Shown: positions 25,901-35,100 of the stretch, in pieces | Numbering within the stretch: the stretch's first letter is position 1 | Layout: each line of letters opens with the position of its first letter | From: a virus | Direction: 5' to 3' (one strand) | DNA length: 56,386 nt | Virus record (IMG/VR): IMGVR_UViG_3300020465_000021 | Span: 1 to 56,386 of that record | Notes under the pieces: generated by a model | Told to the model about the DNA's origin: nothing | The model's database searches: none | Seen by the model: the letters and a program-made list of their open reading frames with translations, nothing else | Program-made: the position numbers and the translations under genes

Positions 25901-27493
25901 GGTTTTGCTGCTTGGCAATTTGGTGAATTAGATTATATTGATTCTATTAAGGACTTACAGGATGGTAAGAGAACTCGTTTCCCACTTATATACAATGGAG
26001 ATTTATTAAGTTTTGAATCTAATGATGATATTGATTTAAATGCAGTATTATTGATCTTTGTTGATGGTGTAATACAAGATCCTGGTGTTCATTACATTTT
26101 TGAGGGTGGTACATCGTTCATTTTAACTGCACCACCATCTGCAGAAAATAATGTATCAGTATTCTTCTATAGAGGAACTCGTGGAATAGATAGTAAATTT
26201 ACAAATGTGGATGAAACTATAAAAGTTGGTGATATTGTAGAAATTAAACAAACAAAAGATCTTAGGGGTCAAGATCCAAGAACAGTTTCTGGTATTTCTA
26301 GTTCTGATACTATGAAGACTAACATATACACAGGAGAAAATATATTTGATGCAAATGATCCTCAATATTCTTCACCAAATCCAGTTCCTTGGAGACTTAT
26401 GGATTGGAATAAGCAGAAACGTGATAAGACTATTGAAGGTGAGATTATTTCCAAAGCAAGAGATTCTATTGAAGGTATGGTTTATCCTACTGCTAGAATT
26501 ATCGGTGATTTCCCAATACAATCTAATGGAATTTCTACAATATTTGTAGATGACGCACAATTCTTTAATTATGAAGAAAATGAATCAAGTATCAATATTA
26601 TTAATGTTGGTGCTAAGATTTTTGAAAATCAAGTATCTATTGCAGCATCATTATCAGCAACAGTTGGTACTGGTGGAACAATAAGTGCTTTAACTGTTAT
26701 TAGTGGTGGTTCTGGTTATGTTGGAAGTATGGTTACTGTATCCATAGCAAGACCATATGGTAATACTTATACTGGTACTGCAACAACTGCAACTGCTCTT
26801 GTTCCAGTTGTAAATGGATCATTATCTGGTATTGCAAGTATTGGAATGTTGGGTGGTTCTGGATATAATTCAACAAATCCACCATTAGTTATAGCACCAA
26901 TGCCATCGTTTGATGTTGGTGAATCTATTGCTGGAATTGCAACAGTTAAAGGATTCTCTGGAATTCTTACTGGTATTGGTACAACTGCAGGAATGAATGG
27001 TGCTCCATTGGCATTAGAATTCCATATTGCTTCTGAAACAATTCTTGGTTTAAATAATGATCTTAAGGCAGGTTATTCTATCTACATTCACGGTACTAAT
27101 GTTGGAAATGGTGTTACTTCAATTAACACAGTTGATACTAGTGTTGTTGGAATAGGAACTTCTCGTATAGATAATATCTACATAGTTGATGGTTATCATC
27201 CTTTTGGTAATCCAGCAAATAGTGGAATTATTACATGCAATATCAAATCTAACACAACAATGACTGATTTTGGTACTGCAAATGCTGCTGGATTTGTTGC
27301 AACAGCAACTACAACAACGCCTGATATAGGTAGATTTACGTGGGGTTTATTGCAAGGAAGTTCTAGATCATCTACAGTTTCTATTGGAGTTACAGGACTC
27401 ACTATAGATGCTGGATTGAGTACATTCCCAACGATTCAGAGAAGAGGATTTGGATTAAGAGATTCTGGTGCTCTCAGAAAGGATCTTGGGTAG
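13919..27493 (+). CDS. Giant gp7-position baseplate/tail structural protein (4,524 residues)
   Basis: One uninterrupted 13.6-kb frame encodes a protein four times longer than T4 gp7 (about 1,032) and lies at the gene 7 position between 6 and 8. Residues 1-220 (FLLDESPKSAEFLKQYYLSQ, ESLYESKGTEESFRILFNVL) match the N-terminus of cyanophage gp7 from memory. Beyond lie repeated beta modules: GSGY motifs (about residue 957 on), four modules with HGF..GDKVxY (about 848, 979, 1824, 2959), a YHYH-type domain at about 1254-1344 (GWAYDGNPIYGP...NGRYCKTPEFPNGTYAYF), an EQDCIDDVIDVLEAVSYNMR helix near 3480 and a triplicated Cys/His domain (3607-3884). It should extend from the baseplate periphery and may carry host-contact domains. 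Confidence 0.85.
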   Translation: MIQTGFEQRVNIQQVIDSQLPEFLLDESPKSAEFLKQYYLSQEFQSGPTDLAVNLDQYLKLNNYSQEVIQGETTLYAGIGTNTDTIKVYSTKGFPNQYGLFKIDDEVITYTGLTTNTFTGCKRGFSGITSYRTDLESEELVFSSTSEQTHASQAKVTNLSALFLKEFYRKLKYTYTPGLEDVEFIKDLDVNNFIKESRSLYESKGTEESFRILFNVLYGVEPQVIDLEQYLPKPSTAEFLRREIVVAERVGNTGDPTKLVGQTITKSSDSATKASVSEVEPFTRSGISTYYKMGLFVGFSDRALIEGTFNIQAKSKVIDPVSAGSSVITVDSTIGFGATGTLISDSNVITYSDKSINQFLGCKNVVYPIGISSDIRTNEIFFGYEDGDTSKKVEFRLTGVLSEFEATSDITSTTEGQYLYVKNVGEKIKNPEQNKTVKQIFANSWIYNTSSRFDVTNINQSTRTLTLSTEIDPSSLKVGDIVDILKKTTQNVAFAGAVVDIITPGLKQIELNNLVGFVVDPKETYTIRRRIKTATSTGTPLSYGQNQLTVDIQNVYNENDKNFYVGSNSLPAGNITKNTIKETISTTTLNSLQGYDPATQQYYIISFPVTSVDFVTGDRIYYNPETTQLKGLDEGYYYVKVLDAPNNNQIKLYQSRSLIELDGTLDPKTGSPMNTAMGFVGDGSNNHNFILAHQKSDKIFPQKLLKKFPSIQNLQKGEVTKTIPGSTGMLVNGVEVINYKSIDKVYYGPLEKVVVYGKGKDYDVINAPQVTVATGLGITALIQPVIGEGVVQDVLVDPHEFDIQNVDSVSISGGNGSGTELSPVMGLRYREVEFDVRDLSKGGGVDVTQDTITFLTDHGFSNGQPLVYNSRGNEAVGISSVYGYTNNNADVDIKLQSNAIYYAQWVNNKTIKLFHTTGDQQSGINTVGLTTSHAQGIHKFRTAKATNVLRSVKVLNGGSGYTNRELKVKPAGISTISNTINFKDHGFNDGDKIVYNTGGTSIEGLTVETGITSTSQHYQVLKIDDNSFRLADSGIGGTITSNHTRKNNVNLVSIGSSHHNFKYPNIEVLITTQGVATGVITATPVVRGKITDAYLYEEGTGYGSTIINFHKKPIITIKSGKGAEFKPIIVDGKVSQVLVSVSGSGYTSPPDLTLVGIGSGIGAKFRPVVQNGEVSHVIVLNEGRNYDVNTSIASTAIGLNGFIEPYVRGLSWNNKSRFGDEILVENVDGLEYGWVGYSTALGQKEYGDNLRNHSPIVGWAYDGNPIYGPVGYSDPEDDSSSRIMLSGYSLIPSNVTDRPSFSNGSFVEDYEFMNAGDLDKHNGRYCKTPEFPNGTYAYFATVDFTTLVSTFPYFIGDTYRSVGIGQTVDQSFNFNNSDLVRNTFPYKVNDIFANNDFIVEPYEITQQRAVVDSIVKGSIENIIVNESGDGYVVGDTARFDNTGTNGGGLSAFVSKLKGKSIVDINTEVEEYQTTTLVWDNSNQVSVHIDPVHTLLDKDNVVISGVSTYIAGLTQSHVIGVTSERTFLLAPVPSNSTVGYVTDIYVSSIPDSVSVGSTLSIKSERVSVLDTFEKNKVIRIVRGESVGAAYTASTELNTVPSSFTISLETPSFESKLNDVRYFNPLHSVGIGTTTGGTVTKNYRIGEANIPVSIENQSIYIPNHPFKQNQKLTFKKYNSSTQNIGISTEPDSSILSLPELGVTQTVYVINKSKDFIGLTTQIGLTTSTNGLYFRSFTANADNRDYRYSLTSNYIQETAKAEKITATVAVSTSHGMLNNDVIDLSVRSNQSVGVGESTAVRVKYHSSSDKLIINPTTFAHTALNASANELTLTDHGFNTGDKVFYNSTTSQPFVGLGTGGYYVYRVDDNKFQLSHTRYDTEQNPPTIITLNTPSAGSTHQISKINPQINVINNNNLVFDVSDTSLSGYNFKIYYDKEFNNELVSVGGTVTDFVISDFGGAVGCGTTSTLTLNYTSQLPTKLYYNLERTGYISTSDTNVKNSSEIIFGNSVYDNTFAISGVAATSFKFSLNSLPETLQYTQSNTDILEYSTNSTTANGGVDAMRITSGGLNYKKLPSFTSIKSTNGQNADIIPASTSIGRIKQVTVENAGFEYSADKTLRPEAYVSPDIVVINRNTITNVEVITGGTGYTNTPDLVVVNPDTGLKYDSGILKAEIQGSSIDNVEIVEAPKALSDVTNIIYSLNNTNGSGIETCMSSTSGILTCFITTPITGFTTPPFAVGDKVFVEGIVNIGGNTTGTGFNSEDYGFKFFNVSDYDASVNPVKVEVDLSQYVTNAGLAVTNQNGYASITNQSNYPTFKVTQQPLDFIEGETLLTAVGTAQAITSYIERDIIITHTLSDGIKVFGTYELQRDQIIIGKRSGTVATIKSTNDNEAYYKVNYSLRQDRGWSDDIGKLNVDYQVLPDNDYYQNLSYTIKSPIEWENLVNPVNRLLHSSGLKNFADTGITTTTSVTAGTSLDSDSITIIDIIGEKRVDTISDFDFAIDIDALGNKSRYIKLKTKRLSDYIDCNTNRVLSIDDISGSFSRSDKVSDLFSDLLTYSVSEGYNRFLVQVVNPNNKERQATDVITLTNSYGGQYGQVYTIEKGSIGIGTAGTRVGDIGGNIDSEGILTLRFDPVDPYTHDYDIKVIRTSFNSSLAGIGTTSFGFIDIDSRNQIVASNTTVGIITANIDENEGFYANVEIINATTDDTTYVEMFVDQDGTNSYISDFWVDNRGSNSKFIGTFTSNISSGVLSIDYENDEANSVLVRSRIVGFGTVSVGIGTYRFLATGQSPETEKTARYEAKYALTAASPSVTNVFSLDKTDATTIKTIAKVGYGLTSALHQILSIGDETDIYTTQYPFLSIGSTSGIGTFGSEYSGSNAILKFYPDAGVSQEITIQTYSEIIQTDRDLLNSPNDLSYGPINERYLLGTYDGQNRNRLNKDEFEIKHQGVPIYSKTFNPATTVNLSTGVFTIEDHFLNTGEKLEYRSTSTFSNITASDMVMSNSSVLPASLYAIKVSENTFKVATTKANAVAGTNVTFNSAGAGNAHKIGMIKKAEKTVLSLDGVVQSPLTYTPINHTLANNGGSIGVGDTYFALSGISSIVSNDVLKIGNEYIKVANVGLGTLAVGPITADGTFNLIEAERGFVGTTAAAHNDGVEARVYLGSFNLIDSTIYFTQPPIGNNAKPIDPDTNLKTPRSTFGGRVFMRQDYDTNQIYDNVSKSFTGIGATYTLSVNGINTTGIETGSGIVFINNIFQTPSTVNNTGNNYSFSEDANVGVSSIKFTGITDDNGNILLSDEDVNKNQLPRGGVIVSLGSTLGVGYAPPVGAAVTAVLNGSGALTAVGIGTTDNNGSGYRGNLTVTVSDPSHSGTNATVTATVGAGGTILFGVSAGGSGYVNPKIVVSPPPSYDNLPIVGVSRRGLGATTETGKGLLVTLDVGPASPTPQDNKFGDAADLVDKNRLLISETAARRMKDRFPSYNYPSGYVEQDCIDDVIDVLEAVSYNMRYGGNDKTYDASRFYIDGFYSNPAPVTGEEEQVVYAMMEARDMASLALANKPLGRFVGAQYAHTYSGGTATNAVVSGGDYDHTFVSAVANGINGSLTPNGATYIAGTGVLTLTFASAHGVANGGNVTIADYSLVFTCDRDNNQTNHAYPRPSDPASGSTLSATLISATSFSVNVGTSPLVFKNVVTGSNPEKTSYDPLTGDMVLNIGSGHGFLEPTTLATPTAAVYNATSGVLKLTIASHGLAVGDYIKIADDSLTFTCARDNHSTEHKYPRFGDPASGEWLNVTQRSTNIIWVNIGKSPDVSAHTFVSARQGVSKANANIGIGTQLLGFKCTRDATSANPEGVSQVLYPRSTDRFCWNKNQISIASTTTSTVTVNVGVSSATHSSRVQVFDKTITGDVSGITGQYSPADCANVVSSVHTLVGIVTEAIDANTLPATRTISSFNTFEVVDYKIARQGYGFKPGDVFKPVGLVTHASLSSPQKEFELTVVDTFTDGFAAWQFGELDYIDSIKDLQDGKRTRFPLIYNGDLLSFESNDDIDLNAVLLIFVDGVIQDPGVHYIFEGGTSFILTAPPSAENNVSVFFYRGTRGIDSKFTNVDETIKVGDIVEIKQTKDLRGQDPRTVSGISSSDTMKTNIYTGENIFDANDPQYSSPNPVPWRLMDWNKQKRDKTIEGEIISKARDSIEGMVYPTARIIGDFPIQSNGISTIFVDDAQFFNYEENESSINIINVGAKIFENQVSIAASLSATVGTGGTISALTVISGGSGYVGSMVTVSIARPYGNTYTGTATTATALVPVVNGSLSGIASIGMLGGSGYNSTNPPLVIAPMPSFDVGESIAGIATVKGFSGILTGIGTTAGMNGAPLALEFHIASETILGLNNDLKAGYSIYIHGTNVGNGVTSINTVDTSVVGIGTSRIDNIYIVDGYHPFGNPANSGIITCNIKSNTTMTDFGTANAAGFVATATTTTPDIGRFTWGLLQGSSRSSTVSIGVTGLTIDAGLSTFPTIQRRGFGLRDSGALRKDLG

Positions 27494-27501
27494 TATAAAT
27501 A
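27494..27501 (+). promoter_or_regulatory. Late promoter octamer (TATAAATA)
   Basis: TATAAATA starts immediately after the stop codon of the giant gene and is 27 bases before the gene 8 ATG at 27529. Exact T4 late consensus. Confidence 0.8.
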
Positions 27502-27528
27502 AAGAAAAAAAGCTATTAAGATAGTATA

Positions 27529-29115
27529 ATGCCAGCCATTGTAACAGATCAGTTTAGAATATTAAATGCAGGTAATTTTGTTGACTCAATTACTGATGAT
27601 GCAAATTCATATTATGTTTTTGTAGGATTATCAAATGCAACATCAACTGGTCAATATAAAAAGAGTAACTGGGATGATGCAACACCCAACCCTGTAGATA
27701 ATTTTGATTATCATGGATTTATTAGTGATAATATGTCTTATGGCAAAAGAATTACTTCTGCAAACGTAAAAAGACTTGCTAAAAGATATAATTGGACAAG
27801 AGGTGCAAAATATGAAATGTACCGTCATGATTATAGTGTAGATAATAAAACATCATCTGGTTTGAATCGATTATATGATTCTAAGTATTATGTGATGAAT
27901 AGTGACTATAAAGTTTATATTTGTGTTGATAATGGAACTACAGGATTATCAACTACACCTAATGCATCTTTAGATGAACCAAATTTTACAGATTTAGAAC
28001 CATCTAAGGCAGGTAGTGGTGGTGATGGATATGTTTGGAAATATCTTTTCACCGTTACTCCGAGTGATATTATTAAGTTTGATTCTACTGATTATATTTC
28101 ATTACCAAGTAATTGGTCATCATCAACTGATGCTCAAGTAACTGCAGTAAGAAATAATGGAGATTCTTCTGTTAATGATAACCAAATTAAAAAGGTTTTT
28201 ATTAAAAATAGAGGAGATGGATATTCTACAGGATCACATGAACTTAATATTCTTGGTGATGGTTCAGGTGGTAAAGTAGTAGTTGATGTAGATACTAACG
28301 GTTATGTAACAAATACTGTTGTATCTGCTGGTGGTAAAGGATATAGCTTCGGTGTAGTTGATACTGGATCAATTAGAGGTGCAGGTGCAGGTACAGTTGA
28401 AGCAGATTTAGTTCCAATTATTCCACCATCAAAAGGTCATGGATTTGACATCTATAAAGAATTGGGAGCAGATAAGGTTTTAGTTTATGCTAGATTTGAT
28501 GATTCTACTAAGGATTTTCCAACCAATACAACATTTGCTCAAATTGGAATAGTTAAGAATCCAACTACTGTTGGAACTGCTAGTTCAGTTTTTGTACAAA
28601 ATCAATACTCATCATTAAGTGCTTTTAAATTCTCTTCAGTAACTAATGAATCTTTAACAGTACCAGCAATTGGTCAAAGGATTCATCAGACTACTCCGCA
28701 AGGAACTGCTCAAGGGTATATTGCATCATATGATAGAGAAACTAAAGTTCTTAAGTATGTTCAAGATAGAACCTTGTATATGAATCCATCCAGTAATGAT
28801 ACTGTAGATCATGCTGGAATTAGTACAACTGGTAATGTTCTTGAATTCTATACTGCAGATCCTAATTCAGCAGCAACAGTTAATACCGTTGTAAGTGATG
28901 ATGGATTTACTGGAACAATTGATCGTAATTTTACGGGAATAAGTACTAATCCATCTGGAAATAAACTTATTACTTTGGGACTCAATTTCACATATGGACA
29001 TGCTCCTGCTGAGATAAATAAAGGGTCGGGTGAAATAATCTACATAGATAATCGTCCTGAGATTAATAGAAACTCTAGACAAAAGGAAGACGTAAAAATC
29101 ATCTTGGAATTTTAA
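27529..29115 (+). CDS. 8: Baseplate wedge subunit gp8
   Basis: A 528-residue protein (T4: 334). Residues 1-150 carry the typical cyanophage gp8 start (VTDQFRILNAGNFVDSITDD, SYYVFVG, SDNMSYGKRITSANVKRLAK), then YVWKYLFTVTPSDIIKF near 170 and the EKDILVxLEF-type end EDVKIILEF. Two insert regions (residues about 220-300) hold GDGYSTGSHELNILGDGSGG and GGKGYSFG, part of the GSGY-type repeats also found in neighbours, explaining the extra length. In T4, gp8 links gp10 and gp7 in the wedge. Confidence 0.93.
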   Translation: MPAIVTDQFRILNAGNFVDSITDDANSYYVFVGLSNATSTGQYKKSNWDDATPNPVDNFDYHGFISDNMSYGKRITSANVKRLAKRYNWTRGAKYEMYRHDYSVDNKTSSGLNRLYDSKYYVMNSDYKVYICVDNGTTGLSTTPNASLDEPNFTDLEPSKAGSGGDGYVWKYLFTVTPSDIIKFDSTDYISLPSNWSSSTDAQVTAVRNNGDSSVNDNQIKKVFIKNRGDGYSTGSHELNILGDGSGGKVVVDVDTNGYVTNTVVSAGGKGYSFGVVDTGSIRGAGAGTVEADLVPIIPPSKGHGFDIYKELGADKVLVYARFDDSTKDFPTNTTFAQIGIVKNPTTVGTASSVFVQNQYSSLSAFKFSSVTNESLTVPAIGQRIHQTTPQGTAQGYIASYDRETKVLKYVQDRTLYMNPSSNDTVDHAGISTTGNVLEFYTADPNSAATVNTVVSDDGFTGTIDRNFTGISTNPSGNKLITLGLNFTYGHAPAEINKGSGEIIYIDNRPEINRNSRQKEDVKIILEF

Positions 29116-29118
29116 AAA

Positions 29119-32100
29119 ATGCCACAAAAAACGAACCTCAATATAAACCCTTATTACGATGATTTTAAGAAGTCGAATAACTATTATCGTGTCTTGTACA
29201 AACCAGGACATCCGATACAAGCAAGGGAATTAACAACATCACAATCAATTCTACAAAATCAGTTAGAATCGTTTGGTAGTCATATATTTAAAGAAGGTGC
29301 TATGGTAATCCCTGGTGGGGTTATGTGCGATTCACAATATGCTGCTGTCAAGTTAAATCCAGATCATTTAGGGGTTAATGTATCTGTTTATGCTAGTTTT
29401 TTGGTTGGAAAACGTTTAAGAGGTGAAAGTTCAGGTGTAGTTGCAGTTGTTGATAGTTATAGTGATATTAATGAAAATGAAGGTGTTACAAATTTAACTA
29501 TATGGGTTAAGTATGTTCGTGGTGGTATTGATAATGAAACCTCAACATTTATTGATGGTGAAATATTAATTACAGAAGATGCATTTACTTACGGAAATAC
29601 TACAATTAATGCAGAAGATACTGTTGCATCTATTATTTCTGAAAATGCAAAAGGTGTAGGATATTCTGTAGCTATTGAAAAAGGTGTTTATTTTATTAGA
29701 GGAACTTTTGTTGATGTATCTAAAGATAGAATTGTTTTAGATCCATATACAAATAATTCTTCATATAGGGTAGGTTTAACTATTTCTGAGGAAATAATAA
29801 CTTCTAAAGAAGATGAATCATTATATGATAATGCTAAGGGATTTTCAAACTATGCTGCTCCAGGTGCAGATAGATTAAAGATTTCTACAAAATTATCTAA
29901 AAAATTATTAACTGATAACGATGATAAGACATTTGTTGAATTAGTTAGAGTTGAAAATGGAGAGATCAAAAAACTTAAAAAGCAGAATGAATACTCTATA
30001 ATTAAAGATTATTTTGCAAAAAGAACATTTGAAGAGTCTGGTGATTATGCTGTAGATAGATTTTTAGTTGATATTGAAGAATCATTAGATAATAGAAAAG
30101 GAAATGATGGTATATTTCTTGATACTCAAATAACCTCAGATGGTAATGTTCCTACTGAGGATATGGTGGCAGTTAATGTATCACCAGGTAAAGCATATGT
30201 TAAAGGATATGATGTAGAATCTGTAGGTACGACTGCTATTGATGTAGATAAGCCAAGAGATATACAAAAAGTTGATACCGCAATGGTACCATTTGAATTT
30301 GGATTATCAATACGTCTTAATAATGTTGTTGGTACACCTTTACTTGCTGTTAATAATTCTAGTAATACTGTAGATTTGTATAGTGGTAGAAGAAATTCTA
30401 CAGGTGGTACTGAGACTTTAATAGGAAAGGCAAGAGTATATTCATTCTCTGTAACTGATGCACCATATACAGGTGCTGCAACTGAATTTGATTTATATCT
30501 TTATGATGTTCAGACATATACTGAAATAACTTTAAATCAAGCTGTTTCTGCTGGAGATGTTCCTATATCAACTCGTGTTAGGGGTGTTAGTAGTGGAGCA
30601 ACAGGATTCGTTGCTGGTCCTCTAGGTGCTACTGTAAAATTAACAGAAACTTCTGGTACATTTTTACAAGGAGAAAGATTAATATTTAATGAAGAGGAAA
30701 ATTCTTCTAATTCTAATGGTGTTAATAGAACAGTACAATCAGTTACTACATGGGGTATTAATGATGTTAAATCAGTGTTTCAGGATAGTACTGCTCTTGG
30801 ATTAGACAATGATTTTATTGCTGATCTTGCATTACAACCTCGTATTCTTCCAGGATTTAGTGTTACTGATGAAATCAATGTTACCACTGCAGCAACAGAA
30901 AATACAACCTGTGCTGGAAGAAATTGGGCAGCAAAAGTAAAAGTAGGAACTCTTATTAGTTATCAACGTGCTAATCAATCAGATCCTACTCTGAATAGAA
31001 TTTCTGCAATTAAATCTGATGGTTCCAATATAACATTAGAGGATACTCCGAGTGATGTTCCTGGATTATATGATAATGATTCTGATAATGCCTATACAGG
31101 TACTTTTAGAATAATGACACCAATTGTTAGAAATAATGGTGGATTATATGCAAAACTTGACGAACGTGCAATATCTTCTGTTGATTTTTCATCTTCAAGT
31201 CTTGCAGTAGAGACACAAATAAATGATCTCACTACAGATTCTGATGGTGCTCTTACTTTTGGTGTAGGAAATATTGCATCAGCAAATGCAGGTATTACAA
31301 CATCATTCTTTGAAACTTTTGATTCTGAAAGATATAGTATTCATTATAATGCTGGTGCAATTGATCCATTAACATCCGATAAATTCACATTAACGAATAA
31401 TGGTAAAACAGTTAATTTTACAGGATTAACTGCGTCTCAAACTAATAATGTTACTGTTAATGCTACTGTTCTAAAACAAGGTATTACAAGTAAGCAAAAA
31501 GATTATTTAAGAAGTGAAAAACGTAATATTACTCTTTCAAAATCAGCAGCATCTACTGCAACTACTGGTTTAACTCAAAATAAATTCTACGGTCTTAGAG
31601 TTGAAGATAGGGAAATTTCTTTAAATGTTCCAGATGTTGCTAAAGTTATTGGTGTATACGAATCATTAAATACATCTGCTCCTATTTTAGATAAAATCTC
31701 TATTCCATCAGGATTTACTTTAACATCAAATGCATTGTTGGGTGAGGAGATTATAGGAACAGAAAGTGGAACAGTAGTTCAAATTACAAACATACCTGAT
31801 GATACAAGTGTAGAATTTGCATATCTCAATAGTAATAAGTTTGAAGTTGGTGAAGTAATTAAATTTAGAGAGTCTGATATAACTACAACTATAGTTACAA
31901 TTACCAATGGTTCATATCAAAATGTTACTAATGAATTTACTTTAGATAGAGGACATAGAGAAACTCATCATGATTATTCTAGGATTGTAAGAACTAGTAC
32001 ATCATATGTTCCAACTTATCAACTCTTAGTTGTGTATGATAAGTATCGTGTTCCTGCTAATGATAATGGTGATGTTTTCACAGTAAATTCTTATCCACAA

Positions 32101-35100
32101 GAAAGATATAGTGAAATTCCACAATTACCAGATGGAACAAGATTATCAGATGTTCTTGATTTTAGACCAAGAGTATCAGATTTCTCAGTTACTAATAAGT
32201 CTCCATTTGCATTTGGAAGTAGAGATTTTGGTGTTACTGGAAATAATCCATCTTTAATAGTTAAACCAAATGAATCTTCAATAATTGGTTTTGATCATTA
32301 TCTACCAAGAATGGATAGACTTGTTCTAACAAAATCTGGTAAATTTACTGTAATAAAAGGAGAATCTTCATTAAATCCAAAATTCCCAGTGAATGTTGAA
32401 GATGCAATGGATATTGCAACTATAGAATATCCAGCATACTTATTTGATGTCAGAAATGCAAGAGTTGTGCATATTGACAATAGAAGATATACGATGAGGG
32501 ATATTGGAAAAATTGAGGATAGAGTAGAGAATTTAGAGACTATAACATCACTTACAATGCTTGAATTGGATACTAAGTCCTTACAGGTTAAAGATGCTGA
32601 TGGATTTGATAGGTTTAAAAGTGGTTTCTTTGTTGATGATTATCGTGATGATCAAAGATTTGAACAAAATTCAAATGCTAGTGTAGATCCTAGAACTAAT
32701 GAGTTAATAACTCCTATTGATTTTGAAACAATTAAACCAGAACTTGCATTAGATCCAGCAGTTGATGTATCAACCGCAGATTTTTCGGCAGATCTTAATT
32801 TATTAGATCCTAATGTAAAGAAAACAGGAGACATATTGACTCTTAATTATACTGAAAAAGAGTGGATTAAACAACCATTAGCATCAATAGTTGAAAATGT
32901 TAATCCATTTAGTATGGTTGAATATAATGGTAATGTAAAACTTTCTCCAGCATCTGATAATTGGGTAAGAACTGTTTATGTTGATGGTGGAGTTAGAAAC
33001 GTTACTGCTGGAGTTTCTGGTAATAGTGTTACTTGGGCAGGTCAAGGTGGATCTCAACAAAGTGCTGGATGGACTACATCTGGTACTGGAACTGGTAGTG
33101 GTGAATCATGGCAACCTGATGAGAATACAGTATATGTTGGTGGTGCTGGATCTAGAACACTCGATACATTTATAGAAACTATATTAACTGGTAGTGCTGC
33201 TGATACTCATATACGTTCAAGGAACGTTACTTTTAATGCTCATGGACTAGCTCCATATACAAAATATCATTCATTCTTTGATGGTCAAAGTGGTTTAGAT
33301 ATTATTCCAAAATTGGTTCAGATTTCAATGAATTCTGGTGCATTTACTGCAGGTGAAACCGTTCATGGATATATTGGAGCAGAATTGTTATTTGTAGCAA
33401 GATTATGTTCTCCTAGTCATAAAGAAGGACCACTTACTGCACCCACAACAACTATGGGTAATAATCCATATGATAGAGGGATTATTTTATCTTTAGCATA
33501 TTCTGCATCTGCTACAGTATTGAATATTGATCTCAATGGATTACATGAAGAAGCAAGAGGAGAATTCTATGGTTATATTACAAAAGGAATGACCATATTA
33601 GGTACAACTTCTAATGCGGAAGCAACTGTTTCAGATATTAACTTAATTACAGACAATTGGGGTGATTTAGCAGGATCATTCTTTATCAGATGTCCTTTAA
33701 TGAATCCAGCACCTCCAAAGAGATTTACAGTTGGAACTAAGACATTTAAATTAACTTCTAGTGATACTAATGCAGAACCACTACCTGGAAGTTTATTAAT
33801 TCAAGCATGTGAGACCACTTATAAGACCAGTGGTATAGTAGAAACATATAAACAGACAACAGTTGTTGTTAAAGACCCTCCTGCTCCCCCACCACCACCT
33901 CCAGCAGATGATGGAGATCCTTTAGCACAATCATTTACAGTTGATGAAACTGGTGCTTATTTAACTGGTGTAGATTTCTTCTTTGGAAATAAAGATCCTC
34001 AAGAAAAAATTGCATGTGAATTAAGAACAATGGAGTTGGGAACACCAACAAATATTATGGTTCAAGATTTTGCTAGAGTTGATTTACACCCAACAGAAGT
34101 TAATACTTCTGCTGATGGTACAGTACCAACTAGATTCCAATTCCCATCGCCAATTTATTTGGAACCAGAAAAGGAATATGCATTAGTTCTTAGGGCACCT
34201 ACTACACTTCTTTATGAAGCATGGATTGCTCAGATGGGTGATAAAACCGTTGGAACATCAGATTTACCTGATGATGAAAATGTAATGGTTACTAAACAAT
34301 ATCTTGGTGGTAGTTTATTCAAATCACAGAATGGAACTATATGGACAGCAAGCCAATTCCAAGATCTTAAATTTACTCTCCATAAGGCAGAGTTTGTATC
34401 AAATGGAACCGCAACATTCTATAATCCAAATCTTAATTTATCTGAAGTTGGTCATACTGGATTAATTTACAATCCAATTAAAGTATTCCCAAGAAAATTA
34501 AAGGTTACTATTGATACTCCAATTACTAATGGTACTCTCCAGAGTACTTTAGATGTTCCTGGTGTTAAGATTTCAGATGGAACTGCAAATACAGATGCAT
34601 TTGGTTATCTTGAAAGAGTTGGTGGTGCTGCTAACCAAGCAGCATTAGCAGTAACTAATGCAGGTACTGGATATGGTGCCAATGCTACACATTCTAATGT
34701 TCCTCTTTATACTATAACTGGTGATGGATCAGGTGCTACTGCAACAGTTGTTGTAGCTAGTGATGTAGTTAGTAGTGTAACTATAGGATTAAATCAAGGT
34801 GGGTCTGGATACTCTGTAGGTGATGTTGTTGGTGTTACTACAGCAGATATAGGACAAGGAAGTGGAGGTCAATTTACAATTTCTGCTATTCTCAATTATG
34901 ATACAGTATATCTAACTGATTGTCAGGGTGAAACTTTTGATACGTCAGGTTCAGCAGACTTCTATGTAGATGGAACTGTATTTAATTCTGGTAATGATCA
35001 TCATATTAATGCATGTACTCAGACTGGAGGTGTTCTCCATACAGGTAATATTGTTGAGATTATTAAACCTAATCATGCAATGCATGGTGCTAATAATTTA

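Noticed and set aside
33870-33910. Proline run in the 2,425-residue protein as a TonB-like or SH3-binding feature
   Set aside because: It sits between two structural regions and is best explained as a rigid hinge or linker.
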